Below the pieces are notes generated by a model, which worked only from the letters and a program-made list of their open reading frames with translations, ran no database searches and was not told where the DNA came from. Position numbers and translations under genes: made by a program. From the NCBI GenBank assembly GCA_947086415.1, contig OX352305.1, forward strand, positions 14,015,711 through 14,079,710: a DNA stretch of 64,000 nucleotides. Direction: 5' to 3'. Position 1 is the first letter of the stretch, and the number at the start of each line of letters is the position of its first letter. Below, piece by piece: positions 11,301-21,539 of this stretch. Source of the DNA: Pammene aurita (Eukaryota; Arthropoda; Insecta; Lepidoptera; Tortricidae).

Positions 11301-12961
11301 TCGCGAGTAGAGGGACAACGCTTCAAGTCTTAGCACGAGATCAAAAATGGTGGAATGGCCCGAAGTGGCTGCAAACCGACGACATTCCTTATAGAAGACC
11401 TGAAATAAAAGAAATAGAATTAGAAAAAAGGAAAAATATACAAGTCAATGTGAATATAGAAAGTGAAGAACCGGGAATTAAATTTGAAGATTTTGATACA
11501 TTACCAGAACTGTTAAAGACAGTTGTCTATAGCTTGCGATTCCTTAACAGTAAAAAGATTCCTGAAAATGTTGAAAGGGATTTTACTACTATGGAATTGG
11601 AAGATGCTTTACTAAGATGCATAAAAATTGTACAAAGAAGAGAGTTCGGCGCAGAACTAAACAATTTAATAAAAAATAAGGAGGTCAGAGGCGATAGTGC
11701 AGTAAAAAGATTAAATCCTTACCTTGACGAGAAAAATATTCTCAGGGTAGGCGGAAGATTAAGTAACGCTGACTTGCCTGAAGAAAGGAAACACCCTATC
11801 ATACTTGGCAGTCGAAATGCATTAACCCTGTTAATAATAGCAGATGCGCACAAGAAAACTCTGCATGGCTCGTTCCCTTTAATGTTTGGTTATCTGCGTT
11901 CTAAGTACTGGATCATTAGAGCTAAAAACGCAATTAAAGCTCATATCCACAAATGTATTGTTTGCGCCAAACAAAGAGCAATTACACGTACACAAATTAT
12001 GGGAAACTTACCCAAAGTTCGCATAACTCAAGCCAGACCCTTCTTACATAGCGGGGTTGATTTTGCTGGGCCAGTACAAGTTTTAATGTCCCGAGGAAGA
12101 GGAGCTAAGTCCAATAAGGCTTATATAGCAATATTTGTTTGCATGGTCATTAAATGCATTCACCTGGAGCTGGTTGGTGATATGACCTCCGAGTCGTTCA
12201 TTGGAGCATTTAAGCGTTTTGTTGCTCGTCGAGGAAGATGCACGCACTTATGGAGTGACCAAGGGCGTAACTTTGTCGGCGCGAACAAGGAATTGGACAT
12301 AGCATTGAAACAATCAAATTTGCAACTCCCGGAGCAATTAGCCGGCATCCTAGCCGAAGATGGAAGACAATGGCACTTTATTCCTCCGTATAGCCCTAAT
12401 TTTGGAGGACTTTGGGAGGCTGGCGTTAAATCAGTAAAGTTTCATTTAAAAAGAATACTCACCGCCAGTCTTACCTTTGAGGAGATGTCGACGACGTTAT
12501 GTTCTATAGAATCGTGTTTGAACTCTAGACCATTAATCCCAGTTGATACAACAGACCCTGACGTTGAAGTCTTAACCCCGGGTCATTTTTTGATTGGAGA
12601 GGCGCCGGTCACAATACCTCACCCTGATTTACGAGAGATCAACACGAACAGGTTATCACGTTGGCAATTTACACAAAGGCTTGTTACAGACTTCTGGCAT
12701 AAATGGCAAAATGAATATCTCTCCCGTCTTCAAGAGAGACCGAAGTGGATGAAACGAGAACGTGAATTTGAGATCGGTGATATTGTGTTGATAAAGGATG
12801 ATCAACTTCCACCAGGAAAGTGGTCACTCGGCCGAGTGGTAACGAAACACCCCGGCCCAGATGGTGTGACTCGTGTGTACAGTGTTCGATGTCGCGGAGA
12901 CGTTACCAAACGTTCAGTGTCGAAGTTGTGTGAACTGCCTGTTAATACTAATGAAGATTAA
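8396..12961 (+). CDS. BEL/Pao Gag C-terminus plus Pol polyprotein
   Basis: The frame has 1521 codons. Zinc knuckles lie at about residues 110-122, 143-156 and 162-174. The protease centre is ALVDKGSQ at 255-261, where the usual D-S/T-G is D-K-G, so the protease may be inactive. Reverse transcriptase has EKMYRQ and YMDD at about 668-671. RNase H has YCDAST near 846, and an expected D/E set follows. Integrase has an H..H...C..C domain around 1155-1190, GVDFAGP near 1221, SDQG near 1287 and GGLWE near 1337, giving the D, D and E residues; a C-terminal GDIVL.. domain follows. The first ATG is only the first in frame: Gag coding continues upstream through frameshifts. It encodes reverse transcription and integration functions of the element in cytoplasmic particles and the nucleus. 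Confidence 0.93.
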   Translation: MLSQLPNQLKVLVDNMKECLHSFKSMSINTDSWDPMLIFLATQKLDPDSHKQWEEYVSLQDTGELPTIAELFQFLEIKIHTLELTSAASSQVKTVRERSFHAATVTEKTCLFCQESHALYHCKQFGKLNPSERSEYARNQKLCYSCLLPGHSVVFCKQKVSCKVCRRRHHSLLHQSNYSGGTSATEEIKITDVSSAHAKMEEIDDQNQLDDESQEDSAEEEIVANFAEKDSEGLLATAIVPVRDATGKVVLLRALVDKGSQATFISERAAQLFKVRREPVRGRITGVGKPKVMVNQAVRLEVLSRYEDEFNLNVKMYVMPTRVTKVLPSKTLPINENPGNWAHLKELTLADPTFDKPGRVDLLLGVKVYAQILKEKLVKGPPGTPIAQLTSLGWIIFGEIDESDTQDEVIVMHQCLDMDNMMKNMWELETPFKRAYTAEERLCEEIYETFHSRTEEGKYVVKLPMKNEQPQATQGDTRSIALKRLKQLETRFERRPQLKTEYTRVLEEYLAMKHMEEVPEEEIEDPAVYLAHHAVVREEKETTKVRIVFDASGKGSNNKSLNDDLLVGPQLQEDLRNIIMRWRMKSVCYVADVEKMYRQILVTRSDTNYQRLLWRNNPNEEVKDYRLLRVTFGTASAPYLAVKTLHQIAIDEGKNQPNAARVIKEDFYMDDLISGNDNVDEAITTAREVQSILQRGGFHLQKWTSNKREFLQQIEPSQRSSRVKMEIKLDGTIQALGLSWNVGNDTFQYTLELPAVPEIVTKRNILAQVQKLFDPLGWLAPAILPAKSLLQVLWLQGISWDEEVNADVKQKWVNLHRSFDCLRDIEVERWLHTTQHNLQSVTVQGYCDASTKAYGAVAYLRVETEEGDIRTGIIAAKTRVAPVKPVSLPRLELCAAVLLSRLLKQVKEAMRIPDTHVFAWTDSSVVLSWLLGDPGRWNVFVCNRVVEILDNIGNQRWYHVASEDNPADIASRGTTLQVLARDQKWWNGPKWLQTDDIPYRRPEIKEIELEKRKNIQVNVNIESEEPGIKFEDFDTLPELLKTVVYSLRFLNSKKIPENVERDFTTMELEDALLRCIKIVQRREFGAELNNLIKNKEVRGDSAVKRLNPYLDEKNILRVGGRLSNADLPEERKHPIILGSRNALTLLIIADAHKKTLHGSFPLMFGYLRSKYWIIRAKNAIKAHIHKCIVCAKQRAITRTQIMGNLPKVRITQARPFLHSGVDFAGPVQVLMSRGRGAKSNKAYIAIFVCMVIKCIHLELVGDMTSESFIGAFKRFVARRGRCTHLWSDQGRNFVGANKELDIALKQSNLQLPEQLAGILAEDGRQWHFIPPYSPNFGGLWEAGVKSVKFHLKRILTASLTFEEMSTTLCSIESCLNSRPLIPVDTTDPDVEVLTPGHFLIGEAPVTIPHPDLREINTNRLSRWQFTQRLVTDFWHKWQNEYLSRLQERPKWMKREREFEIGDIVLIKDDQLPPGKWSLGRVVTKHPGPDGVTRVYSVRCRGDVTKRSVSKLCELPVNTNED

Positions 12962-13289
12962 TTTAGATTCTGCATTATTTGTTGCATGATTGTATTTTAT
13001 GCCCTTGATTCTTTACTTTACTGAAATTTTTAATAATTTCTAGTATAAGAATTGAACAAGTAGGTATCAATAATTAATGTTATTACTTTATTCGATTTTA
13101 AGTTTGCTGTATACATTCCGATAACATTTTAATGTGTTCTTATACCTTTGGTTATTTTAAAGTTGTAAGAGCCGACATGCATGTGTATTTCCATTTTGTG
13201 TGCCCCATTAGTTTAAAGTAATTTATTGTGCCCGCTTCTTTTTTTGTTCTTTGCCCCGATCGAAAAAATGTATTTTTTGGCAGGCGGCA

Positions 13290-13449
13290 TGTTTAGACAA
13301 ATAACTAGGCGCGCACACATGCATGTCTTCTATAGGATTAAGATCGATGCGTATGTATTTCAGTTGCAAATAAACAGTCGCTTTGATCACACGTAAAAAC
13401 ATTTTAATTTTGAAGCCATCCAAATTGGAACCTAATAGCTATCGAAACA
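13290..13449 (+). repeat. 3' LTR of the BEL/Pao element
   Basis: Identical to the 5' LTR. The preceding sequence (GGCAGGCGGCA) is only a weak purine tract, so the polypurine primer is not obvious. Confidence 0.95.
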
Positions 13450-13900
13450 CTACCTATAGCAGTTCTTGAGATATTGACGTCAGTAAATCGCTATTTTTAC
13501 TATACACTCACTGACTCACTGACTCATCAAAAACCTAGACCACTTCCAATGGTCGTACTGACTTGAAATTTGGCATGGAGATAGGTCTTAAGGTCAAAGT
13601 AAAGGGAAAAATGTGAAAACGGCCAAGTGTGAGTCGGTTTTAAAAATAGCGAAGGTGTAACTTTGTTCTACTATGAAGTCATAATGAACTAAGTGGGTCT
13701 ATCTTCCAATGGTCGTACCGACCTGAAATTTGGCTCGAAGGTTTGTCTTTAGGTCGAAATAAAGTAAAAATCTGAAAACGGCCAAGTGTGAGTCAGTTTC
13801 GAAAACAACGAATGTGTAATTTTGTTCTACTATAAGTAGGTATGGAGTGGAAATGAGATAAGACTTATTTAAATTTAGATACATACCAATTTAAGACAAT
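13450..13900 (+). repeat. Dispersed repeat with two ~155-bp tandem copies
   Basis: Two imperfect copies share CCAATGGTCGTACYGACYTGAAATTTGG (starting near 13547 and 13707), followed by a block with GAAAACGGCCAAGTGTGAGTC in each. This is the right-hand flank of the sequence into which the BEL/Pao element inserted. No coding potential is evident. Confidence 0.65.
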
Positions 13901-13919
13901 ACATGTTTGTCTTAAAGAC

Positions 13920-14031
13920 AAGAACAATAAAATTGTTCACCACTCTGTGTGTGTCTGTTGCGGGAACCGAACCCACGATTTACGAAGTGCAAAGCAGGTC
14001 ACTAGGTACACTAGGTGCGCTAAATCAGTCA
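13920..14031 (-). mobile_element. tRNA-derived SINE-like head
   Basis: On the minus strand the segment reads ATTTAGCGCACCTAGTG (box A-like) and later GTGGGTTCGGTTCCCGC (box B-like, GGTTCRANYCC type), the layout of an RNA polymerase III promoter in a tRNA-derived SINE. The tail ends in a CAGACACACAC stretch. It does not fold as a convincing functional tRNA, so I do not call a tRNA gene. Confidence 0.55.
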
Positions 14032-14504
14032 AACAAAAATGAAAAGGCTATTTTTTCTCGCATAGTCTAAATAATTTCTAATTTTACAACTAATAAAATC
14101 GCAGATTCAAGAACATGGAAATCATATATACTCTAAGATGGAATTATATATACTACTGCCCATCTCACCCTCCGATACGCCACGGGATGAGATGGGATGG
14201 TGCACTTCTAGGGCTACATAATAGGCCACCAATTATAATACCTACTGGTAGGTAGGTATTACCAAGTTATTAATTATCTATGTAGGTAGCGTACTTACAA
14301 ACAGAATAAAGTACGTTATTGATGTATGTAATTATATGTAAGTAGGTACATTTTATAGGTGTAGGGAGCCAGTTTATTTGTAAAAATCACCTATAAATAA
14401 ATAGTAAAATAGGATTTATCATAGATTATAGGTACTCGGGCTGCCCGATCGATCCCGAAATCCCGATATATGTATGTATAGTGATACTAGATAAAAATTC
14501 CGTT

Positions 14505-14660
14505 CCCCGCCTCGCGCACCCTCCGTCGCTGCCTATACTCGTCCGCCGCGCTCGCGCCGTCCGCCAGCTCATGCCATCCGTTCGCCCGCTCATGCCGCCG
14601 GGGGGATGCGTACGCGCGTGAGGCGGGGAGTCGACGAACCAAAGCGTTCGGCAGCCGCGC
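14505..14660. other. CpG-rich island-like segment
   Basis: About 150 bp are strongly GC- and CpG-rich amid AT-rich flanks. Overlapping minus-strand frames here (14426-14753) have no known domains. The segment could be an old promoter or the GC-rich start of a transposon. It sits just left of a large inverted repeat. Confidence 0.4.
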
Positions 14661-14735
14661 GTCATACGCGAGACATTTCCTAAAGCAAAATAGATAAAAA
14701 AACAATAAAAAACCTACACCTAACAAAAATAAATG

Positions 14736-15425
14736 AAATTCCATCAAAAACATAAATGTGAAAGGCTGCCAAGTTCGATACTATGGGAATGCTTCGCCTA
14801 TAAAAGAAGTGAGATCTGAATAAGTACCAAGTTCCATAAAAATACCTCAAATCATAAATAGTTATAGGAATGCACACTTGATTTCCAGCAGTTTTTAAGG
14901 TACATTTTGAATAAGTATCACGTTACATAGAAATACCTAAAATTATAATAGTCAGAGAAACGCACACCGGTTTTTTTAGCAGTTTCCTGGTAACATTTAT
15001 TATTTTCAGTACTTTTTAATGATGTAACTTTTAACTTTAGTTTTAATAGAAAATTATATACTTGACACATTGCAGTCCAAAGGTGTCGATTCATTGCATT
15101 GAAAAGGTGTGTGGTGTGTGAAAACTTGCCAAGTAACATCATTAAAAAGTACTGAAAATAATAAATGTTATCAGGAAACTGCTAAAAAAACCGGTGTGCG
15201 TTTCTCTGACTATTATAATTTTAGGTATTTCTATGTAACGTGATACTTATTCAAAATGTACCTTAAAAACTACTGGAAATCAAGTGTGCATTCCTATAAC
15301 TATTTATGATTTGAGGTATTTTTATGGAACTTGGTACTTATTCAGATCTCACTTCTTTTATAGGCGAAGCATTCCCATAGTATCGAACTTGGCAGCCTTT
15401 CACATTTATGTTTTTGATGGGATTT
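14736..15425. repeat. Large inverted repeat, ~290-bp arms, ~105-bp spacer
   Basis: The left arm 14736-15026 and right arm 15131-15425 are reverse complements with only a handful of mismatches (for example near 14740, 14893 and 15024). Each arm itself consists of two diverged copies of a ~95-bp unit starting GAATAAGTA. No transposase frame and no clear target duplication are visible. A transcript through it would form a long hairpin. Confidence 0.88.
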
Positions 15426-16147
15426 AGTTTACCTGTCCCAGTCTGTCTTTGAGTAGTTACGTTATCAAATCTAGCAAGTTTCAACCCATTTCCAGGATGT
15501 TGAATTTAACTGAGATTTTGCAATTGTGGAGTCTGAATCAGTCAGTAACAGTAGGTACCTAGAGTCAGCAGCAGAAGCAGCTTAGCGGATGAGGTGTTCA
15601 AAATGTTTTTTTTTCGTATGGCTACATGTCACTGGATATAGATAGGCATTTATTCCCTGGGGTAGTAGTAGTAGTGGAAAAGCAGATGATAAAGAAAATC
15701 CAGTGAGTGCTGCGAGGTCCAGATGCCAAGTTTGTTACTCTTTTAGCACCACCCAGGGATCACGTGTAGCGTTGTCTAAGGTGTTTCCTACGGACGCAGA
15801 GTAACATTGATCCCCGGTGTTCAAAATAATTTACCTTAACACGTTATTGTGTTAGTTTTCGTCCTCTTATCGATGTTGCCGGCATTGTGAGGCAAAAATA
15901 ATATCTTGAAGTACCTTTAGAACGTTTTCACACTGTCCGATCCGATATCGGATGTCGGATAGCCCAAGGAAATAAAAAGCTGCTAGAGACTACCCTATGG
16001 CATTAAGTCCACCTTTTCTGCGTTAGTGGTTTCTTTTGAGCAATGCACATTGGTGTTTTAAGAAAAAAATATAGAAATGCACAATTTTTAAATTTGTCTT
16101 CTTCGTATGTCGGATCGGATAATGTAAAAGCGCACTTACCCTGCTTA
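15426..16147. other. No gene seen
   Basis: AT-rich sequence without a plausible coding frame or recognisable repeat border. Nothing here supports a feature call. Confidence 0.4.
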
Positions 16148-17381
16148 GGGAACGTACTCATACTACGTGACCCGTTTAGGGGGGGAGGGGGGTCGTCAAA
16201 ATACTCTTGGTCACAAGGGGGTGGGGGGGGGGTTTAGGTTTACGTCAAGTAATCAATAATTATTATAATTATGCTCTAGGGAAATCTCGCGCAATTTTTT
16301 TTTCCCTTTTTAGGGTTCCGTAGTCAACTAGGAACCCTTATAGTTTCGCCATGTCTGCCCGTCCGTCCGTCCGTCCGTCCGCGGGTAATCTCAGTGACCG
16401 TTAGCACTAGAAAGCTGAACTTTGGTACTAATATGTATATCAATCACGCCCACAAAGTGGTAAAATAAAAAGTGGAAATTTTTTTTTTATTAGGGTACCT
16501 CCCCTATACGTAAAGTGGGGAGTGATTTTTTTTTTCATTTCAACCCTAACGTGTGATATATTGTTGGATAGGTATTTAAAAATGAATAGGGGTTTACTAA
16601 AATCATTTTTCGATAATGTAAATATTTTCGGAAATAATCGCTCCAGAAGTAAAAAAATATGCGTCCCCCCCCCTCTAACTTTTGAACCATAAGTTTTAAA
16701 AATATGAAAAAAATTTCAAAAGTAGAACTTTATAAAAACTTTCTAGGAAAATTATTTTGAACTTGATAGGTTGAATAGTTTTTGAAAAAAAATTACAAAA
16801 TAATTTCTGAACTAAGTTTGTAATTTAACCGTGTAAGCAGGTGTTTATTGTACCTGTAATTTCTACAAAATTACAATGAAATGACGTGCTTTCAAATAAA
16901 GTAAAAACGGTGAAAATCGGTTCACGCAATAAAGAATTATTCAATAAAAATCATCTTCCATATTTTAAGCTCGCGCGCAATAGTTTACTTAATTTGCCTA
17001 TAGATGTCGCTGTACGTGGAACTCTCGTATCATATGCTACATGGCGGTGTTATTAACTCTTAAGTGGGGACACTTACTGTGACGGACGGAAAACTACGGA
17101 ACCCTACACTGAGCGTGGCCCGACACGCTCTTGGCCGGTTTTTAATTATGGTTTGCACGCATCTTGAGGTGTTACGCGGCAACCGCCGTTTTAATAAATA
17201 CAAATATGCGCCAAATTATGATATTTCTTACTTTCTGTTTGCAAAAAAACAATATTAAGAATTACTACGTGACAACCAGAGGGGGAGGGGGGATCTTGGC
17301 ATATACTACGGTTGGTCACCGAGGGGGGGGAGGGGGTGAAAATTGTAAAAAAATTGGTCACGTAGTATGGGGTACGTTCCC
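16148..17381. mobile_element. Non-autonomous DNA element with TTA target duplication and G-rich subtermini
   Basis: The ends GGGAACGTACTCATACTACGTGAC and the reverse complement of GTCACGTAGTATGGGGTACGTTCCC form ~24-bp terminal inverted repeats. TTA flanks both sides (16145-16147, 17382-17384). Both subterminal zones carry G-runs (16178-16232 and 17279-17336). The middle is occupied by a different repeat (16311-17143). There is no transposase. A TTA duplication suggests a Harbinger-like origin, which is inference. Confidence 0.7.
16311..17143. mobile_element. Dispersed AGGGTTCCGTAG-type element nested in the previous one
   Basis: It starts TAGGGTTCCGTAGTCAACTAGGAACCC and ends with ACTACGGAACCCTACACTGAGCG...GGCCGGTTTTT, with (GTCC)n repeats just inside the left end. 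This opening and ending are very common in lepidopteran genomes. A second, shorter relative lies at 61951-62474. No coding frame remains. Confidence 0.65.
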
Positions 17382-17689
17382 TTAAATGCAACTATAATAA
17401 TTAATTCTACAGCTTATACAAGCTGTAACAAAAATACTGGGAATCCGTTTATGAGCATAATGGGTAGCGTATTCTAATTATGAAAAAGTAAGAAAAAAAA
17501 TTGCGTGTTAAATTTTTTTTATGGCGGCTTGGCCGGCTGGGGCGACATGTCCCATACATTTTTTTTTATTGAGTCGAAAAAAAATTCTCCTTTTTCTTAA
17601 CCGCAGTACGATATCAATTATGTCCCTAAACGGATCACTAGTATTTAGTTACATCCTGTATAGGTACCTAATAAGTTAGAAATAAGATT

Positions 17690-17900
17690 TTCTTTTTATA
17701 TAATTTTCAGTTGTGCTCTTTTGAAAAGGTTTCCACGGAAGATCAGCGTTAAGATATCCCTAGGATACCTTAACACCAAGCTGAGTGGACACCCTTTCAG
17801 TGACGCTTTATTTAAAATGCTCCTGTAACAATTTGATGTTTATTTTTTTATTTTGTATTACCAAGCGTCCTGAATAAAATTATTCTTATTCTTAATCGAG
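17690..17900 (+). mobile_element. LINE/SINE-like 3' end
   Basis: A GATCAGCGTTAAG...CCTGTAACAATTTG block is followed by T-rich text and ends TGAATAAAATTATTCTTATTCTTAA, resembling a retroposon tail with polyadenylation signal. Weak evidence only. Confidence 0.35.
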
Positions 17901-18352
17901 TTCAGGTGAGGTTACTATTACGCGATAATAAATCATACGGGCTCTTTCTCCGTCAATCGGATAAAAAATAACGATATCACACAACTTCATTTACTTTGAT
18001 GTATTCTGTGAAGAGAACGTGATTTGTATACGTAAGACGTTGAAAGGGTTATAGGGTCGAGGTAACCCTACTTTACTTATCTAGATACACAGATCAAAGC
18101 CGACAACGTACCGTATGTGTCTGTTTGTATTCGTTAAGACTATCTGCGCGTTATCCTGTTTGTAACCGACTGTCCCACATAACATGAGCACAGATTAGGG
18201 TCATGCCTCTAGATACCGCATTTTTGATCCTGTGGCTGCGAAGAATTCTGAACAGAGAGGCTATGCAATCACACTGCGCATCGTGATAGACATCACTAAA
18301 TTAGTGGCACTGCTGCCGGTAGGATCACTTTGCTCGTGGAGTTCAGCCCAAA

Positions 18353-18619
18353 TAGGGTTGCCAGGTGTCCGGCTTAGCCGGACATGTTTGGCTTTTTACG
18401 GGTGTGTCCGGCCAAATAATTCCTCGTCCGCCCTGTCCGGCTTTTGTTAGGCTTTTGTCTGACTTACGCTACGCGCCAGTCACGCCAGTGGCACGATTCG
18501 AAAGACCAGCGTAGCGTATGCAACACCGCAAATGACGCGCCGCCCGGCTTTTGGGATCAAATGTCCGGCTAAATTAAGCGCGTAGTCCGGCTTTTTTATT
18601 ATTGGGCCTGGTAACCCTA
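18353..18619. mobile_element. 267-bp hAT-type MITE with 8-bp target duplication
   Basis: Terminal inverted repeats TAGGGTTGCCAGG and CCTGGTAACCCTA (one mismatch) are flanked by the 8-bp duplication AGCCCAAA (18345-18352 and 18620-18627). An 8-bp duplication with YAGGG-type ends is the hAT hallmark. The interior holds several GTCCGGC(T) motifs in both orientations, likely transposase-binding subterminal repeats. No coding frame. Confidence 0.85.
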
Positions 18620-19389
18620 AGCCCAAACCCAGAAATCAGCGGAATTAAATCGAACATACCTACACAAAATTCAACCGGGAAGTGGAAAATTGTGTAAGGG
18701 TTTCGCCTTCCAGTTGAAAGTTGTTTATGGGTTCTGGTTTTGTATGTGGTGCCCATAGACACCATTTTGATAGTCAAAATTGAGCCAAAATATCTTCTTC
18801 GAAACCCGAGTTAACATGCTTTATCTATTATCAACTTCATATTTAGGTAAATAAGTACCTACCAAATCACTCCAAACGTAGCCGACCACTGCAACCTGTA
18901 AACACGATCCCATCTAGGTAGGTAATAGATACTGAATCTACTAGCAGTGATCTGCGCACATAAATCAAGTTAAACCCCGTCGCCGCTCTAGCCCGTAAAA
19001 TATAAAAGTTCCTAACGATAAAAGTTGCCAGATCTAACTCTAAGCCGTTTGAAGTCACTAGTTCGCGGCTTCTACTGATGAATCTCGCGCTCATGCTGAA
19101 CTAGAACTAAGTAGTCAGCTAGATAAATCGCTGTTAGCGCTTCAAAATATATTGACTCAACTTCTTACGTTTAGGCACTTAAGTGAGTATACCAGGGCGT
19201 CGATTCGACATGCCAAACTGTGAAACGTGAACATGCCCAGCGCCGGCCCGAGCCCTCGATCAGGGTAGAGCGAAATCGGGTTTCGACGCCCTTCGTTAGT
19301 AATGAAAATGAAATACCAATGTTCTTCAAAATCAACGTTTATATTTATACCACACAACCACAGCCATTTAAACATTTTGTAAAATGACT

Positions 19390-19740
19390 ACTTTTTTTAT
19401 ACCACGACGGTGGCAAACAAGCATGCGGCCTGCCTGATGGTAAGCAGCTACCGTAGCCTATGGACGCCTGCAACTCCAAAAGTTTCACATGCGCGTTGCC
19501 GACCCTTTAAAAAAGGAGGATTCACTGTGTTGACGGCTAAAGGAACAAGAGGGTCCCTCATCATCAACACACTGGGTCCTCTTTGAGCTCGTTGGCAACC
19601 TTACTCACCAGCAAGAACACAACACTATGAGTAGGGTCTAGTGCTATTTGGCTGTGGTTTTCTGTAAGGTGGAGGTACTTCCCCATTCAGGTTCCGCTCC
19701 AGATTTGAGCGAGATGACATTCGCTGTGCCCTACCAGACA
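19390..19740. mobile_element. Dispersed repeat (GGTAAGCAGCTACCGTAGCC family), copy 1
   Basis: The core GATGGTAAGCAGCTACCGTAGCCTATGG and the following TTGCCGACCCTTTA and CTTTGAGCTC..GGCAACCTTACT blocks recur at 39750-40370. This is an abundant lepidopteran dispersed repeat, perhaps an old retroposon. No intact frame. Confidence 0.6.
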
Positions 19741-20026
19741 TACTTGGTACTCAATACAAATTACAATAATATAAAAATGTACATCAACTTTATTGAAACT
19801 TAAAACTTAGTTTAATAGGTACTCGACAATAGGAACAAACTTTGTTGAAGCGCATTAGAGTCTGTCTTATCTAAGCGAAGGCTGCGTTTCCACCAGATGT
19901 GAGCGAGGATTTATTAGGCTTTATTTCTCGCCTTTCAAGATCAAAAGCGGGGGCGATTAAAAAATCCATTATAAATGCAAAAGTCTGTCTGTTACCTCTT
20001 CACGCTTGAACCGCTGAACCGATTTA

Positions 20027-21290
20027 AAGCTTGTCCCAGAAAAAAATGTCGTTTATTAGTTAGTATGAAATAATGTAAGCAATAAAAAGTTACCAAATTT
20101 TTGACAACAGTTTATTAGAAATGTAGTATATATATTCATCCAGAAACTTCGTAATTTTCTTTTGATACCTGCCATCAGGTTTCGTACATCAGTGTCTTGA
20201 TTAGTTTTGAAGCTGCATTCCATTTTCGCTTGAAGTTTTCAACTGATGTGGCGTTAGTTTTATGTTTTAAGAGCTTCTGCTTCATACGAGCCCAATATTT
20301 TTCTATAGGTCGTAATTCAGGACAGTTAGGAGGATTTTGGTATTTTTCCACAAATTCGACATTATTGGCTTTGTACCATTTTATCACATTTTTAAAATAG
20401 TGGCACGTGGCCAGATCAGGCCAAACCAGAACTGGCTTCTTGTGTCGCTTAAAAAACGGCAATAATCGGTTTTCCATGCACTCTTCAAGGTATATATCGC
20501 CTTTCATAGTTCCTTTAGCAAAGTATGGAGTGCTGCGTTTGCCGCAAGAACAGATCGCTTGCCACACAAGAACCTTCTTCGCAAATTTATCCGTTTTTAT
20601 GACATTGTACTCGTCATTGATAGTTTTTCTATCGGTCCCCGAATAAAAATGATGTCCCGGCAGTGATTTAAAATCAAGCTTGCAATATGTTTCGTCGTCC
20701 ATCACAATACAGTATTTTTTTGTCGTTAATTTTGAATACAGTTTTCTTGATCTCGTTTTAGCGTCAGTTTCTTGTTTCGAATTTCTATAAGGCACTTTAT
20801 TTTGTTTGAAAGTCTTTATAGAATTATTTTTCTTTACTCGTTGCACAGTGGGTTTAGACGTTTTAAACTTTTTAGCTAAATCTCTTACAGATGATGTAGG
20901 TTTTTTCAGCAAAGCAGCTATGATACTCTTCTCAATATTTTTCTTAACAAACCCGGTCTTACGACCACTTCCAGGACGCCGTCGAATACCGCCAGTCTCT
21001 CTGAATTGTTTTAGGACCCTTTACGCAGTTCCAACAGACGTGTTTAGCTCCATTGCCACTTTTTTCGTGAAAATGCCTTAATATTGGACATATTTGTACA
21101 ATATTTTCTCATGAAGTTTTTCTTTTGGAGACGAGATCTTTGAAAATGTGACTGTGACAGATTTTTTTCTAATATTAAATAAAGAACCGAGATGCATTTA
21201 ACATATAACCAGCCAGTTACAACCATTTTCATTGAAACCAGATATACCAACGCTGCGTAAACTAACGACATTTTTTACTGGGACAAGCTT
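20027..21290 (-). mobile_element. Mariner-type (DD37E) DNA transposon
   Basis: Inverted termini AAGCTTGTCCCAG, with a further ATGTCGTT block, are mirrored at both ends, and TA flanks each side (20025-20026 and 21291-21292). It is 1264 bp, close to the normal size of autonomous mariner-like elements, and encodes a damaged transposase. Confidence 0.88.
20175..20912 (-). pseudogene. DD37E mariner-type transposase, N-terminus broken
   Basis: The 245-codon frame holds the DDE catalytic domain: MDDETY at 71-76, VWPDLA with aspartate 166, and RPIEKYW with glutamate 204, giving 37 residues between the last two. A helix-turn-helix region lies at the start. Upstream on the minus strand the same frame continues with homology (GIRRRPGSGRKTG region, about 20913-21020) up to an in-frame TAA near 21021. 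Beyond that a 1-base shift in an A-run near 21065 is needed to reach the likely start. So the N-terminal DNA-binding part is interrupted by one stop and one frameshift. Transposase would cut and paste the element at TA. Confidence 0.85.
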
Positions 21291-21539
21291 TAGATGAAAT
21301 TTGGTATGAAAATATTTTGAGTCCCAGGGAAGGACATAGGATAGTTTTTATCCCAGAAATCATCGCTTAAAGGCGTGGAAGTTTGTATGAAATTATTGCT
21401 CACTGTTGATTTAAAATAGCATATGCGCTAAATTATTCGGCGATTTATTCATTGCTTATGGCGAATGTTAATCCCACACAGATGAAGTCGTGGCAAAAGC
21501 TAATAAAAAGATAATAAAAAGTAATCCTGATATACCCAA

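Larger units (their letters stand above)
7387..13449 (+). mobile_element. BEL/Pao LTR retrotransposon, nearly full length, recent insertion
   Basis: The element is 6063 bp long, with two identical 160-bp LTRs (TGTTTAGAC...GAAACA) flanked by the 5-bp target duplication CTACC (7382-7386 and 13450-13454). Inside are a tRNA primer-binding site directly after the 5' LTR, a gag region broken by frameshifts, and an intact 1521-codon frame carrying the Gag zinc knuckles, protease, reverse transcriptase, RNase H and integrase. Identical LTRs mean the insertion is young. The pre-insertion sequence appears to be another dispersed repeat that resumes at 13450. The family call follows from the order protease-RT-RNase H-integrase and BEL-type motifs. 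Confidence 0.95.
19965..21503. mobile_element. Helitron-like element split by a DD37E transposon
   Basis: The left end TCCATTATAAATGCAAAAG follows an A; the right end reads GTCGTGGCAAAAGCTAA followed by T, fitting insertion between A and T with a CTRR 3' end. The interior text (CTGAACCGATTTAGATGAAATTTGG once the insertion is removed) is typical of lepidopteran non-autonomous Helitron families. It has no Rep/helicase. Confidence 0.65.

Noticed and set aside
13925..14000. A tRNA gene candidate on the minus strand
   Set aside because: Box A- and box B-like text is present but no full cloverleaf with anticodon stem can be drawn; a SINE head is a better explanation.
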